Assembly: GCA_036898135.1 (NCBI GenBank) | Contig: CM072511.1 | Location: 159,453,652-159,517,651, forward strand | Length of the DNA stretch: 64,000 nucleotides | Source of the DNA: Oncomelania hupensis | Lineage: Eukaryota; Mollusca; Gastropoda; Littorinimorpha; Pomatiopsidae | Direction: 5' to 3' | Part shown: piece by piece, positions 42,973 through 52,261 of the stretch | How positions within the stretch are numbered: the stretch's first letter is position 1 | Layout: each line of letters opens with the position of its first letter | Translations under genes and position numbers: made by a program | Notes under the pieces: model-generated | The model's database searches: none | Told to the model about the DNA's origin: nothing | Seen by the model: the letters and a program-made list of their open reading frames with translations, nothing else

Positions 42973-45438
42973 CACTCACTCACAACCGTGTAAAAACGCC
43001 TTTGTAATGATTTTCATAAAACGCCACATACATTGTTTTGACATTATTTGAAATTTGTCAATTTATTGAAGCTAACCCTAACCTAAATTCTAACCCCAAA
43101 CCCTAACCGTTAACCGAACCTTAACACAGCCCTTCTTCACCACTGTGAGTATGTCATCGTGTTGTCCAATGGCTTGTGTGATGGTCTGTCGGACGTCGTT
43201 GCAAAGGCTTCGACGTTCTCCTCCCTCCAATATCTTTGCTGCTGCTGGTTGTAAAACCTACCTATTACCATTGAGCCACCCGCGATCCCGCTGATGACAT
43301 CATATTTATAAATAGAACTATAGGCCTTTTCGACCCTCACAGCAGATCTCCAACGAAGAATACAAAGCATGGAGATGAGGTGCTACAGAAGACTTCTGTG
43401 CATTTCCTATACCCAACACATCACCAACGTTGAAGTCCGACAGACCATCACACAAGCCATTGGACAACACGATGACCTGCTCACAGTGGTGAAGAAACGG
43501 AAACTCCGATGGTATGGCCACGTCACCAGATCATCAGGCCTTGCAAAGACCATTCTGCAAGGCACAGTGCAAGGAGGTAGAAGAAGGGGGAGACCGAAAA
43601 AGAGGTGGGAGGACAACATTCGAGAATGGACTGGTTTGACACTGAGCGAAGCCATGAGGGCTGCTGAGGACAGAGAAAGATGGAGTATGCTGGTTAAGCG
43701 ATCATCTGTGGTGCCCCTACGACCTTCGGGTTATGGGACAGGATAGGATAGGATAGGATAGGCCTTTTCAGTTTTAAAGGTTAACCTGATCTCCGAAAGC
43801 AGTCCACACAGAAATGTAGGGCTGGGGATAGGTACCAAACAGCCCCGCTGTAGCGTTCTCTCCGTACACCTGTCGTATTCCTCCGTCAAAGTCGTTGATT
43901 GCCTCTGAAACGTAACCGTAGTTATTACCATTATGATTACATTTAAAATGGGTGAAGAAAGTGAAGGAGAGGGACAGGAAGAGCGGGGAAAGAGAAGGAC
44001 GACAACGACCACCAGTGACAATTCCCAGAGGCGGATCAGTTTTGTTACAAGAAGAGGGGGAGATGGGGAGAGGGCCTGTGGGGAGATCACAATTTTTGTT
44101 GAAAATATTACCCCCTAATTCATCAGTAAATAAACTTGGAATATTAATGAATATCGGCTTCTAGTCTTTTTGCGTCCCCATCCACAATTCTCTGAACAAT
44201 TTATTTTATTTTATTTTTGTCACCAGATCATCAGGCCTTCCAAAGACTATCCTGCAAGGCACAGTGCAAGGAGGTAGAAGAAGAGGGAGACCGAAAAAGA
44301 GGTGGGAGGACAACATTCGAGAATGAACTGGCTTGACACTGAGCGACTCCATCACGGTTGCTGAGGACAGGGAAAGATGGCCGTACACCGGTTAAACGAT
44401 CATCTGTAGTGCCCCAACGACCTCAGAGTTACGGGATAGGATAGGATAGGATAGGATAGATATTTTATTTTTATGTTTATTATTATTGTTGTTGTTTTTT
44501 TGTTTGTTTTTGTTTGTTTGTTCGTTGTTTTTTTGTGGAGGGGGTGGGAGGAGGGGCGGATGGAGTCGGGGGTCTCGTTTCTCCTGTGACGTCCTCCCCT
44601 ACCCTATCCCTCCGATCCCGCTCCCCCTCCTCACACACAAATCCACCACTGATTACAACAACGGCAACCGAACGATGACGACGATGATGACGTACAACTA
44701 ACATTAAGTATATTACCGTAATAAACGATGTATATGAAGAAGCTGGCTGCAAAGGCCCCGATGTACTGGGCCAGACAGTAGTACGGTACTTTGTACCAAG
44801 GGAGACGACCTAGCACTGCCATAGCCACAGACACAGCCGGATTGATATGACCCCCTTAAAACGGACACAAATGGAAGAACAATAACTGGAATGAATAAAA
44901 TTTTAAAAAAGAAAATACAAGTCAATGGCCCTTGGAAGATGCGCATGTAAAAATGGCTGAAAACTTACAACCAAGAAAGTCAATCAAAACCCTATAGCAA
45001 CAGACGGCAAGCTCACACGGCAGACAAAATTAATGGTTATGCCCCTTGTTGTTTTCGATCCTTTCTTACACGCCATGCTATTGGCTGTGCGTAATGTTCC
45101 ACCAGCCAATTAAAATGCCTCACACAAAATAATAGACGCTATTACAAATCCAGCAAGGACTGGCGCGAAGCAACCACAGTTCGCTTTGAAAGTAGCCTAC
45201 AATACGAAAATTTTTCCACAACACTGAGATGTTTTACAATATTTTGTCTAGAGTTGTATAGTGCGATCATCCACGCCTGTAGACATGCTCAAAGAGCAGA
45301 TTTTATTTTACCTGAAACCCCGCCAGAAACGTAGAGGGCCATCATGACCGCGATGCCCCAGGACACGCTGTTGCCAGTGGGCGTGCTCATACTTCCACGA
45401 CTCAGCACGTTCTGGCATCCCGAGGCCAACCCGATCAC
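33773..45438 (-). CDS. Aquaglyceroporin gene (AQP3/7/9/10-like), five exons seen
   Basis: Five minus-strand exons join in phase through GT-AG introns and give an MIP-family channel from transmembrane segment 2 to the C-terminus. Both pore motifs are present: HINPAVS in exon 2 and [15 protein letters not shown] in exon 4. Asp after the second NPAR is the aquaglyceroporin signature, so glycerol and other small solutes, as well as water, are the likely substrates across a plasma membrane. The first exon(s), with the N-terminus and first membrane helix, were not found to the right. Introns in order are 457, 812, 7592 and 2049 bp. The long one contains Gypsy element A, MITEs and LINE pieces. No stop or frameshift is seen in any exon, so the gene may be active. 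Confidence 0.9.
33975..34420 (+). repeat. Possible LINE 3' end with (ATGACTT)n tail
   Basis: Seven-base repeats of ATGACTT at 34370-34415 follow a TTATTAAAGATT segment, a common form of microsatellite tail on CR1-like LINEs. The upstream ~400 bp is non-coding and the family was not recognised. Confidence 0.4.
34559..34832 (-). mobile_element. Fragment of the (GGATA)n-tailed LINE
   Basis: Tail at 34556-34579, then the same C-terminal region as 4474-4740: [40 protein letters not shown] and [12 protein letters not shown]. Cut at about 34832. It lies in the last intron of the aquaporin gene, in the gene's orientation. Confidence 0.9.
34833..35500. other. Intron sequence, no feature recognised
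   Basis: Moderately GC-rich, no ORF over 100 codons with recognisable content. Confidence 0.5.
35501..35915 (+). repeat. Dispersed retroelement-like repeat
   Basis: Contains ATATAGCGCATTTTCCAGC, GCCTAAGACATCAGCGTCGG, a T/G homopolymer junction (35786-35810), TTTACGTCCCCGGACACA and ATAGACTTGACCTCGG. Parts recur at 4255-4345 and 55060-55090. Family unknown. Confidence 0.6.
35976..36193 (-). CDS. Aquaglyceroporin exon d, second NPA motif
   Basis: Acceptor CTGTGCAG|GTTTTC, donor ACTTAG|GTAAGA. Encodes [17 protein letters not shown], a helix 5 region ([17 protein letters not shown]) and [15 protein letters not shown], which has the second NPA and the Asp of the glycerol-type pore. Phase 0 in, phase 2 out. 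Confidence 0.95.
36399..36582. repeat. 92-bp tandem duplication
   Basis: Two copies starting TGATCACTTTAGACTAGTCA, about 95% alike, ending just before the target duplication of Gypsy element A. Confidence 0.95.
36589..37210 (+). repeat. 5' LTR of element A
   Basis: TG...CA ends, 622 bp. AATAAA lies near 37051 (CTGAATAAAAGTGG). The minus-strand 153-codon frame across it is a by-product. Confidence 0.95.
37670..37770 (+). promoter_or_regulatory. Array of five heat-shock-element matches
   Basis: Five perfect GAAnnTTCnnGAA matches at 37676, 37707, 37723, 37738 and 37753, each 13 bp, the last three spaced 15 bp. They lie in the leader just before the gag ATG (37774). The arrangement of alternating GAA/TTC pentamers is the binding site of heat-shock factor. 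Element B has the same number of sites in the same place. Activity is inferred; no expression evidence is available. Confidence 0.6.
37774..41358 (+). pseudogene. Gag-protease-integrase polyprotein of element A
   Basis: ATG at 37774 ([20 protein letters not shown]), interrupted once by TAA 38026-38028, otherwise open for 1195 codons. The N-terminus is a Glu/Arg coiled coil. A capsid-like block follows ([16 protein letters not shown], then [12 protein letters not shown]), a CCHC knuckle [14 protein letters not shown] (near 38812), a protease-like [11 protein letters not shown] (near 39160), an integrase HHCC finger ([17 protein letters not shown]), a D,D,E core ([25 protein letters not shown]) and a GPY module ([10 protein letters not shown]). 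It ends with [19 protein letters not shown], the region normally just after the RT YMDD motif. The stop is absent in element B. Confidence 0.9.
41359..41677 (+). repeat. Tandem ~61-bp repeats and polypurine tract before the 3' LTR
   Basis: Diverged units around TTGACTCTGTGTGAATGAAC, then TGTGAACATTGACA and ATCCAGA (41385-41590). The polypurine tract is GAGTGGGGGGTTA just before 41678. No room for RT or RNase H. Confidence 0.8.
41678..42300 (+). repeat. 3' LTR of element A
   Basis: 623 bp, differing from the 5' LTR at three positions (two substitutions and one G insertion). Confidence 0.95.
42306..42488. repeat. (GT)n / (GA)n tract
   Basis: GT and GA dinucleotides with TATG interruptions. 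Confidence 0.85.
42645..42908. mobile_element. MITE-like unit 1 with CCCTAA-like core
   Basis: Left end GTAGAAACGCCGTTGTGATGAC, right end complement of GTAGAAACGTCGTTATTCTG. The core carries degenerate CCCTAA repeats (42730-42775), then TTTGACGTCAAAAT. A (CA)n tract (42910-42976) follows. Confidence 0.75.
42987..43133. mobile_element. MITE-like unit 2, truncated
   Basis: Starts GTGTAAAAACGCCTTTGTAATGA, has degenerate CCCTAA repeats at 43075-43125, and is cut by a LINE fragment at 43134 before its right end. Confidence 0.7.
43134..43202 (-). mobile_element. Short fragment of the (GGATA)n-tailed LINE, inverted
   Basis: Matches the segment CACCACTGTGAG...ATGGTCTGTCGGAC found in all minus-strand copies. 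It is opposite in orientation to the copy starting ~140 bp further on, so this is a rearranged insertion. 5' inversion of this type is known from twin priming during LINE insertion. Confidence 0.8.
43340..43766 (+). mobile_element. (GGATA)n-tailed LINE copy, plus strand
   Basis: Frame 43369-43746 gives [60 protein letters not shown] and [12 protein letters not shown], then the tail. Together with 43134-43202 it forms an inverted pair. It lies in an aquaporin intron, antisense to the gene, ending 20 bp from exon c. Confidence 0.9.
43786..43904 (-). CDS. Aquaglyceroporin exon c
   Basis: Acceptor TTTCAG|AGGCAA, donor GATCAG|GTTAAC. Encodes [20 protein letters not shown] and [19 protein letters not shown], the extracellular loop C that is long in aquaglyceroporins (AQP3: GPNGTAGIFATYP). 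Ends in phase 0. A LINE tail of (GGATA)n ends only ~22 bp from the donor. Confidence 0.9.
44217..44460 (+). mobile_element. (GGATA)n-tailed LINE fragment
   Basis: Matches the last ~220 bp of the family (ACCAGATCATCAGGCCTT through GAACTGGCTTGACACTGAG) and ends with four GGATA repeats. A TGA interrupts the usual WTGL motif. Lies in an aquaporin intron. Confidence 0.9.
44717..44854 (-). CDS. Aquaglyceroporin exon b, first NPA motif
   Basis: Acceptor TTTTAAG|GGGGTC, donor TTACG|GTAATA. Encodes [20 protein letters not shown] and [19 protein letters not shown]. Contains the first NPA box and helix 3. Phase 1 in, phase 1 out. Confidence 0.9.
45312..45438 (-). CDS. Aquaglyceroporin exon a
   Basis: Acceptor AAACAG|GTGATC, donor TTTCAG|GTAAAA. 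Encodes [16 protein letters not shown] through [11 protein letters not shown], corresponding to the end of helix 1 and helix 2 (AQP3: FGCGSVAQVVLSRG...GQVSG). Phase 0 in, phase 1 out. Confidence 0.85.
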
Positions 45439-46190
45439 CTGTTTGTCATTGTCATTCTTTATTATCATCGTCGTCAACCCCATCAACTTCATCCAAGTTA
45501 TTGTCAGTAACGTCGTCTATGAAGCTGTCGTCATAGTCATCATCATTATCAACATTATCGTCATCATTACCATCATCACCGTCATCATCATCGTCATCAT
45601 CATCATCATCATCACAAATAGAATCATGGCACTTCCTTTTTCCAGTGTTTCAATGACATTGTCCTTCAGTATCTTTGTGACCTGATTCAAATATATAAGC
45701 CACAAACCAGGAACTGCTGCTGCATTCTGCAACAAAGTCTCGCCTGAGAATTCCAAGTTCGTCGCTGAATGCACGGGGGGAAAAAAACCAACGTCTTGGC
45801 TATAGATCTTTTTCAAAATCTGCTCCTACCTTCAGAAATGCACTTCCTCGATAACTAAGAAAGACTGACAGTCTCCTGTCGTTTTACCGTCGCCTAAAGA
45901 CACATCTCTTTTCAGCCAATAGTTAGTTCATATAAGCTTATCTGAGGAGCGACTATATTTTTTTCAATTATTCAGCGCTGTATGTAGACTGTGTATGATT
46001 GTGTGTTTGGCTGCTTTCTAATATCACCCGAATGTGTGAATAGACAATAAATTAAATATTGATTTGGTTGTTTTAAGCTGCAGTGTTTATATTATTTCTT
46101 CCTCAAGGGCCATTGTTTGTTTGGTTTTTTTGTTTGGTTTTGTTTGCCCCCTTCGAGCATGATACTTGTGCATTAATTAAGCTTTCTACA
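45439..46190. other. No gene recognised; (ATC)n tract at 45536-45620
   Basis: This is where the upstream aquaporin exon might be expected, but no membrane-helix-like minus-strand exon with good splice sites was found. Confidence 0.5.
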
Positions 46191-46197
46191 AGTCTCC

Positions 46198-46500
46198 TTG
46201 GGGTGTCGGATAGCGCAGTGGTTGGAGCACTCGCTACTGTGTCGCAAGTTAAGCACCGTCCAGTGCGGTTAGCACTTGGATTGGTGACCGCAAAACGTGA
46301 AGCGACAAATAACAACGCCCCCAGTTGACTCAACTGTGACTGAGTACCTACTCTCTTAAGGGTGGGGAAGGTAAAGCAGCGAGGGAGAGAGATGGGCATC
46401 ACAATCACTACGCTGGCCCAAGATAAGTGTGATCTCCAACATCACGCTCCCCTACGGCCTCAAGGCTATGGGACTACCTTTACCTTTTTACCTTTTCCAA
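46198..46500 (+). mobile_element. SINE with tRNA-like box A and 5S-like internal promoter, copy 1
   Basis: GGATAGCGCAGTGGTTGGAG resembles a tRNA box A. AAGTTAAGCACCGTCCAGTGC and GGTTAGCACTTGGATTGGTG match the 5S rRNA internal region (AAGCTAAGC...GTTAGTACTTGGATGGG). A body with GGGGAAGGTAAAGCAGCGAG follows and the tail is CCTTTACCTTTTTACC. Shares this plan with 47575-47912 and 52262-52600. Confidence 0.75.
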
Positions 46501-46575
46501 GTCTCCTTCATCGTCATCAAATAGACCTCTCTGTAGAATTGTCATCGTTATCGTCAACACCATTGCATTCTCTAT

Positions 46576-46770
46576 CGCCGTCATCATCATTATCATCATC
46601 ATCAACATCATCATCATCAACATCATCATCATCATCATCAACATCATCATCATCCTGATCATCATCATCAACATCATCATCATCATCATCATCAACATCA
46701 TCATCAACATCATCATCATCATGATCATCATCATCCTGATCATCATCATCATCATCTACATCTTCCTCCT
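46576..46770. repeat. (ATC)n microsatellite
   Basis: ATC triplets with AAC interruptions and some CTG. Confidence 0.95.
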
Positions 46771-47053
46771 CCTCTCCATCATCATCACCATTAACTTCGA
46801 CAGCAGCAGTACCGTCGTCGTCATCACCGTCATAATCATTATTATCATAGTTCTTGATTCACTAACGCGCACTTTGACGTTTGTAATGTTTGTATGTTAG
46901 TTTCTTTCTTTTTCATTCGCTCTTCCTTTCTTTAGTTCTGTATTTTCGTTCTTTTCCTGTTTCTTACTGTCCTTCTTGCTTATTAATATATTCGCGTTCT
47001 TATTTCCATCTACAAGCTCCCTCTCGCCCATCCCCACCACCACCACCACCTTG
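46771..47053. other. No recognisable gene
   Basis: Pyrimidine-rich, followed by a (CAC)n and (CA)n tract at 47036-47130. Confidence 0.5.
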
Positions 47054-47054
47054 C

Positions 47055-47087
<33 letters not shown>

Positions 47088-47130
47088 CCACACGTACAAC
47101 GCACACACACACACACGCACACACATACAC

Positions 47131-47574
47131 TCACTTTGTTTAGGCTGGCATGTACGCAATATCAAAAGAACGACTATCTTCTTGTGGTTTCTTATCTATA
47201 CCACTGGCCCGACTAATGTTACTATTTTCCACTCCCATATAATAGCTGTACAGTTAGTACTTTAGTAGGTAGCGTAATGTACTCACAAAAGACATTTCCA
47301 GACAGTCAGATTTGAAGGTCGTTTTTTAATCACCATCTTGGTAGTGAGATGCCACCACCCCTGATCTCTTGACACAGATAATGCTTTTATCTGCTATTGG
47401 ACACGAGCCTTGGTCACTATGGACATTCATTTTTTTTTCTTTCCCCTCCTCTTTCTCTTTCTGAAGGATAGCATTCCTTCTTCTCATATCTTCTCATTTC
47501 GGTTTACCTAATCACGACCTTTTGATAGTACCATTTAGTTTAATTTCAATATTTATTCAAAACCTTAAGAGGAC
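47131..47574. other. No recognisable gene
   Basis: No ORF, terminus or repeat recognised. Confidence 0.5.
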
Positions 47575-47912
47575 CTCGGACGCCCCGCTACCACAAAAGT
47601 TAGGGTTAAGGGCTATGGTGCCCCCGTATTCTTTCGGTCATGGGAGAGGAAATAGTTTTGGGACCTGCTTTTTCTCTGGGACAGCTTAATGAGTGCCGAT
47701 GCCTATGTCCTCCTCTCCCTTGCTTTACCTTCCCCGGTTCTAAACGGAACCAGGTACCCATTCGCGGTTGGGTGGCCTGGGGTGTGTTGTGCGCTTGTTG
47801 CAATCTTTCTGTGTCGTTTTGATGGGTCTCCTTCCCAGCACGGTCACCCATCCAAATACTAACCCCTCCCGACGTTGCTTTAACATCAAACATTGCCAGG
47901 GTGTGTTTCCTA
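47575..47912 (-). mobile_element. 5S-like SINE, copy 2
   Basis: Minus strand: TAATATAATGGTTAGGAAAC (box-A-like), GGCAATGTTTGATGTTAAAG, GCAACGTCGGGAGGGG, GTTAGTATTTGGATGGGTGA (5S-like), then GGGGAAGGTAAAGCAAGGGAG in the body. It abuts the (GGATA)n tail of the LINE at 47924. Confidence 0.8.
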
Positions 47913-47923
47913 ACCATTATATT

Positions 47924-49804
47924 ACCTATCCTATCCTATCCTGTAACTCGGAGGTAGTAGGCGCACCACAGATGATCGTTTAACCAGAGTACTCCATCTT
48001 TCCCTGTCCTCAGCAACCCTGATGGTTTCGCTCAGTGTCAAACCAGTCCTTTCTCGAATGTTGTCCTCCCACCTCTTTTTTGGTCTCCCTCTTCTTCTGC
48101 CTCCTTGCACTGTGCCTTGCAGGATGGTCTTTGCAAGACCTGATGATCTGGTGACGTGGCCATACCATCGCAGTTTCCGTTTCTTCACCACTGTGACCAG
48201 GTCATCGTGTTGTCCAATGGTTTGTGATATGGTCTGTCGGATTTCGTCGTTGGTTATGTGCTGGGTATAGGAAATGCCCAGAAGTCTTCCATAGCAAATC
48301 ATCTCCATGCTTTGTATTCTTCGTTGGAGATCTGCTGTTAGGGTCCATGCTTCGCAAGCGTATAGGAAGATGGAGATGACAAGGGAGCGCAGCAGTCTTA
48401 TATGACAGAGTCCAAATTATGGTTTTAATGCAATGTTAGAAGTGTACCACAGTTGTTGGAATTGATGTAATGTTTTAACAAATTTTAGAAGCGTATTATA
48501 GTTGCTGGAAATGCTTAGCTTTGATCTAAAGAAGTCTGTGTTAGTGTTGATAATAAGAGGTTAAACAAACGAAAACGTCATTAGCACCGAAATTATCCAA
48601 ACCTTAAGGAAGCGGAAGATAAATGAATTGTTGAGATAGATGGTTAAAAGGGGTAGTGGAAATGTCAGAAATTGTTTTGGGTTTTGTGAAACTAAAACAA
48701 GAAACAGGAAATAAGAAGTAAAACAAGAAATATGTTTGTTGATTATGGGAGTGGGTTATAAAGGAAATTTGTGAAGCATGAATATAAATAAAGACATTGA
48801 TAGGTTTGGTTATTCAGCAATACAGAGTTATTGTATAATATATTTGTAAATATTAAGAGATGTGGAGGTGATTACAAGTATAGATGCACTATTAGTAATT
48901 TAGAAATAATGGTTTAGAGGTTAGGCGAGTGTTTAAAAGTGATAAGATAGGTAGTGAGGAGATGTCTTGGTCTGGGAAAGTAATTTTTATTAAAGTTAGA
49001 GGAAAGACGTGGAGTGTGCCAACGTAATTCTGTTTCACCTTTAACATCGCGTAGCCGGTTAGGCGGCGAAAGAAACTCCACAGAATGGTGTAAGGATGAT
49101 AAGAGATAGTGAAGCGGTTTGGGAAAGTGTCTGGAAATTAATATTAATAAGAGAAAGAACGCATGTCCATATAGGTGTTGTTATAAATATTCATAGTTGC
49201 ACAGTTGACCAATCGTTATTAAGTTGGGAGGCGTAATGTTGAGACTGAATACTTATTTTGATATATAAGATGATGCACGAGTGAAAGGAGCAAGCCACCG
49301 CTCTCTGTCTCAGCTCTCAGTTTCTTTGTTCTCTGCCTCCACATTAAGTGATGGAATTATACTAGAAAGGTAGGATGAAGATTTTGTATTTTGATGTTTG
49401 ATGTGTGTTGTGCAATAAATAAATAGTTAGAAAAACAAAATGAAAGAGTTGTGGTTTAGCAAATTAAATCTCTCGAAAAACTGTCTCTCAAGTTGTCTGT
49501 GTAAAACATTGTCTCCATAGAATGCTATAGTTGATCCCCGGACGTGAAGGCGATGAGCTGACCGCGTCATACTTACCTTGTAATGTAGGCTGATTGTCCT
49601 GTCTTTCCAAATTGGCTTCAACCTCGCCAGGGCAGCAGTTGTTTGTGCGATCCTGGAGAGGACTTCCTGTCGGGACCCATTGTCTGAAACAATGGCTCCT
49701 AAATATTTGAAGCTATGCACTGTGTTGAGGGATTGGCCTTGGCCTTTGATGTCCGTATTGATGCCATTGGTGTTGTTGGTCATCAATTTGGTCTTCTCTG
49801 CACC

Positions 49805-49807
<3 letters not shown>
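47924..49807 (-). mobile_element. (GGATA)n-tailed LINE copy interrupted by a solo-LTR-like element
   Basis: LINE sequence is 47924-48400 and 49572-49807. The first part encodes the usual C-terminus ([20 protein letters not shown] to SSVVRLLPPSYRIG). The second encodes KGQGQSLNTVHSFKYLGAIV and SDNGSRQEVLSRIAQ, upstream in the same protein. The reading joins cleanly once the insertion and one CTTA are removed. It is cut at 49807 by another LINE tail. Confidence 0.9.
48401..49571. mobile_element. Solo-LTR-like insertion (1171 bp)
   Basis: Flanked by CTTA on both sides (48397-48400 and 49572-49575). Termini are TATGAC...GTCATA, so TGAC...GTCA lies two bases in. In plus orientation it has TTGATATATAAGATG (TATA-like, near 49257) and AATAAATAAATAG near 49416, arranged like an LTR promoter and poly(A) signal. 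No coding. It could equally be a large non-coding DNA transposon with short inverted repeats. Confidence 0.65.
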
Positions 49808-49881
<74 letters not shown>

Positions 49882-50330
49882 TATTTATAAGGCGCTTTCC
49901 CTCGCACAGATCAAAGCGCACACATACACCCACACACACCATGTGTACCGCACAGACACACACACAAATAGCGGCAATTTAAAAATTAAAAAAATAAATT
50001 TTAAAAAAAGCGTTTTAGCTGTATGTGGCAGTAAAAAGGTACGTCTTCAACTTTTTCTGTAAAGAGTTATAGGATGTCGCATGGCGTACATCGGCTGGGA
50101 GGCTATTCCATATCAATGGTCCTTGAAAAGAAAATGATCTCTCACCACATGATTTGTTTTTAAATGCTTGGGGTTTTAGTTTCATGGTGTCATTACCAGA
50201 GCGGAGAGATCTTGAAGGTGTGTAGATATGGAGGAGGTCTGACAGATACCGAGGGGTGTCGTTTGATAGTGCATTGTAGCTCATGCATGCAACCTTATAT
50301 TGTATCCTTGCAGACACTTTGAGCCAATGG
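49808..50330 (-). mobile_element. LINE 3' end with (TAA)n tail and RT C-terminus
   Basis: Minus strand: a 100-codon frame (50015-50317) with YNALSNDTPRYLSDLL, SFSFQGPLIWNSLPADVR and NSLQKKLKTYLFTATYS, the usual C-terminus of CR1/Jockey-type RT proteins. A short 3' UTR with TTTGATCTGTGCGAGGG and an (AATA)/(TAA)n tail at 49808-49880 follows. Inserted next to the LINE at 49807. Confidence 0.8.
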
Positions 50331-50993
50331 AGTTCTTTGAGAAGGGGGGGGGGGGGTAATATGTTGGCGTCTTTGTGATCTTAAAATCAAGCGTGCTGCT
50401 GAATTTTGAACTTTTTGAAGTTGACTGGGGTAATTGCATCGTTGTCACATTAAACAATCATATAAGTAATGTGCACCCTTTCGCAGCGCTGCTATTTTTA
50501 GAACCCAGCTTGATGCTATTAATAGGCCCTGAAACCAATGAATGTAAAGACGTATTATTAAACCCGTACCTTTTTTTTTAAAAATATGTTGTTGTTCTTG
50601 ATTTAATTTTGTTTTCTAATGGGCCAACACTCACTGTGATTTTGAAAAAGACCGATGACGCTGAACTGCGTGATCTTGGGACTTATTAAGTCTTGTAAAA
50701 AAAAGAGAAAGAGTTGCCGAATAACTGGTTGATCATGTAGAAATGAACTATGAACTTGGTGTTCGCAATGTAGTTTTCCCATCACAGTTGACAGCCTTAT
50801 ACTTTTGAAAATAAGGTCAAACTCTTTGTGATGTATTTTCCTCCATTAGTTACAGAACGACCATTGTTGGATGAAAGCAAATTAAGTAAACATCCGTTTC
50901 CGACTTTAGAAAGTCCACACATCGGCACACGCTGAGTCAACTCTGCTGAAGCCGTGGATGGCTCCAATCAAACCATCAAATAAACAGGAGTTG
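50331..50993. other. No recognisable gene
   Basis: Poly-G at 50346-50356, otherwise AT-rich. Confidence 0.5.
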
Positions 50994-51066
50994 TTCTGAA
51001 CCAGTTTCCGATGGCGCTGTTGTGGAGGACTGCACTGGTAGCCTTGTCATACAGACTTCAATGAAG
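50994..51066 (-). mobile_element. Small fragment of the (GGATA)n-tailed LINE
   Basis: TTCTGAACCAGTTTCCGATGG through GCACTGGTAGCCTTGTCATA matches 5410-5468 in the RT domain. Confidence 0.85.
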
Positions 51067-51612
51067 TTAAGGAGTTCTTGGAAATCTGAATACAGAAAAA
51101 TAGTTCTAAATCTTCGTTCCATTTTAAAGGAAAGAAGATGTCTCCTCATAAAATGAGGCTAGATGAGTTGCAACACATTGCTGCGTAGTTTCCATATGTG
51201 CACGTTTGATGGGAAGACGCTGAATAAAGAAACCTTCGGGGGAAAAAAGACAGGGAAAAAAAGACGTTTCTTCGAAACCTTGAAACAGTTTTTTTAAGCT
51301 ACAACTTTCCATGAACAACCCCTATTGCCAAGAACATATCTTTAAAGGACATGGAGGTTTTATTGATAGATAGATAATGAATGCTTTTAGAGCCGTATCA
51401 GGACCACAGAAAGTTTTTCCAAAGCTAAATTACATTGTTAAAACATTAAAAGATTATAAAAGATTCATGTAAAACCTAGCAAAACTCAAAATTCAAACTC
51501 AAAAGCAGAATTCAAACTATGTTAAAAAAAAAATTAAATAAATAACATTACCTAGAGGTGGTATTATTAGTCAACATCACGTAAAAATTTAAACAGGTTT
51601 TGACCATTCCAA
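51067..51612. other. No recognisable gene
   Basis: AT-rich. A short AAATTCAAACTC repeat lies near 51487. Confidence 0.5.
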
Positions 51613-51615
51613 ACT

Positions 51616-51961
51616 TTAAAATCCTATCCTATCTTATCCCATAACTTGGAGGTCGTAGGGGCACCACAGATGATCGTTTAACCAGCGTACTCCATCTTTC
51701 CCTGTCCTCAGCAACCCTGATTGTTTCGCTCAGTGTCAAACCAGTCCATTCTCGAATGTTGCACCTCTTTTTCGGTCTCCCTCTTCTTCTACCTCCTTGC
51801 ACTGTGCCTTGCAGGATGGTCTTTGCAAGGTCTGATGCTCTGGTGACATGGCCCATACCATCGGAGTTTCCGTTTCTTCACCACTGTGAGCAGGTCATCG
51901 TGTTGTCCAATGGCTTGTGTGATGGTCTGTCCGACTTCGTCGTTGGTGATGTGCTGGGTAT
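51616..51961 (-). mobile_element. (GGATA)n-tailed LINE fragment
   Basis: Short tail at 51620-51638 followed by the standard C-terminus ([52 protein letters not shown]). Cut at GTGCTGGGTA, where another LINE piece begins. Confidence 0.9.
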
Positions 51962-51965
51962 GTGC

Positions 51966-52210
51966 TGGCTCATTAAAAAGTACTGAGCCAAAACAGCTTT
52001 GTCTTTGATGAAACAAACCAGCACATTCAGACATAAAAATGGCGACTGGAAAAGGATTGATCACATGCAAAGCACCACGGTGTTCTTTACCTTTCAAACG
52101 ATAACTGTTGTGAGTGACCTCGGCCAAAAGAGTTTCCTCCCTTTGACTAGAAGCAAAGTTGTGGCCGAGAATCAGAAAAAGCTGGTAAAATTTGAAACAA
52201 TTTGTTATCA
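51966..52210 (-). pseudogene. Jockey-like LINE ORF2 C-terminal fragment
   Basis: Minus strand: QREETLLAEVTHNSYRLKGK, HRGALHVINPFPVAIFMSEC and SCFGSVLFNEPA match the fragment at 33100-33290 (KEETVLARFILGM, RGALHVANPFP, MSECADL, LGSIPFNE). Confidence 0.7.
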
Positions 52211-52261
52211 GTTTGATTAGACCACCCTGTCTGCCAAAGCTGTTTGCAATAAGAGCGAGTG

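Noticed and set aside
46198..46300. 5S rRNA gene
   Set aside because: Only the internal control region resembles 5S. The 5' and 3' thirds of 5S rRNA are missing, and the context is a SINE.
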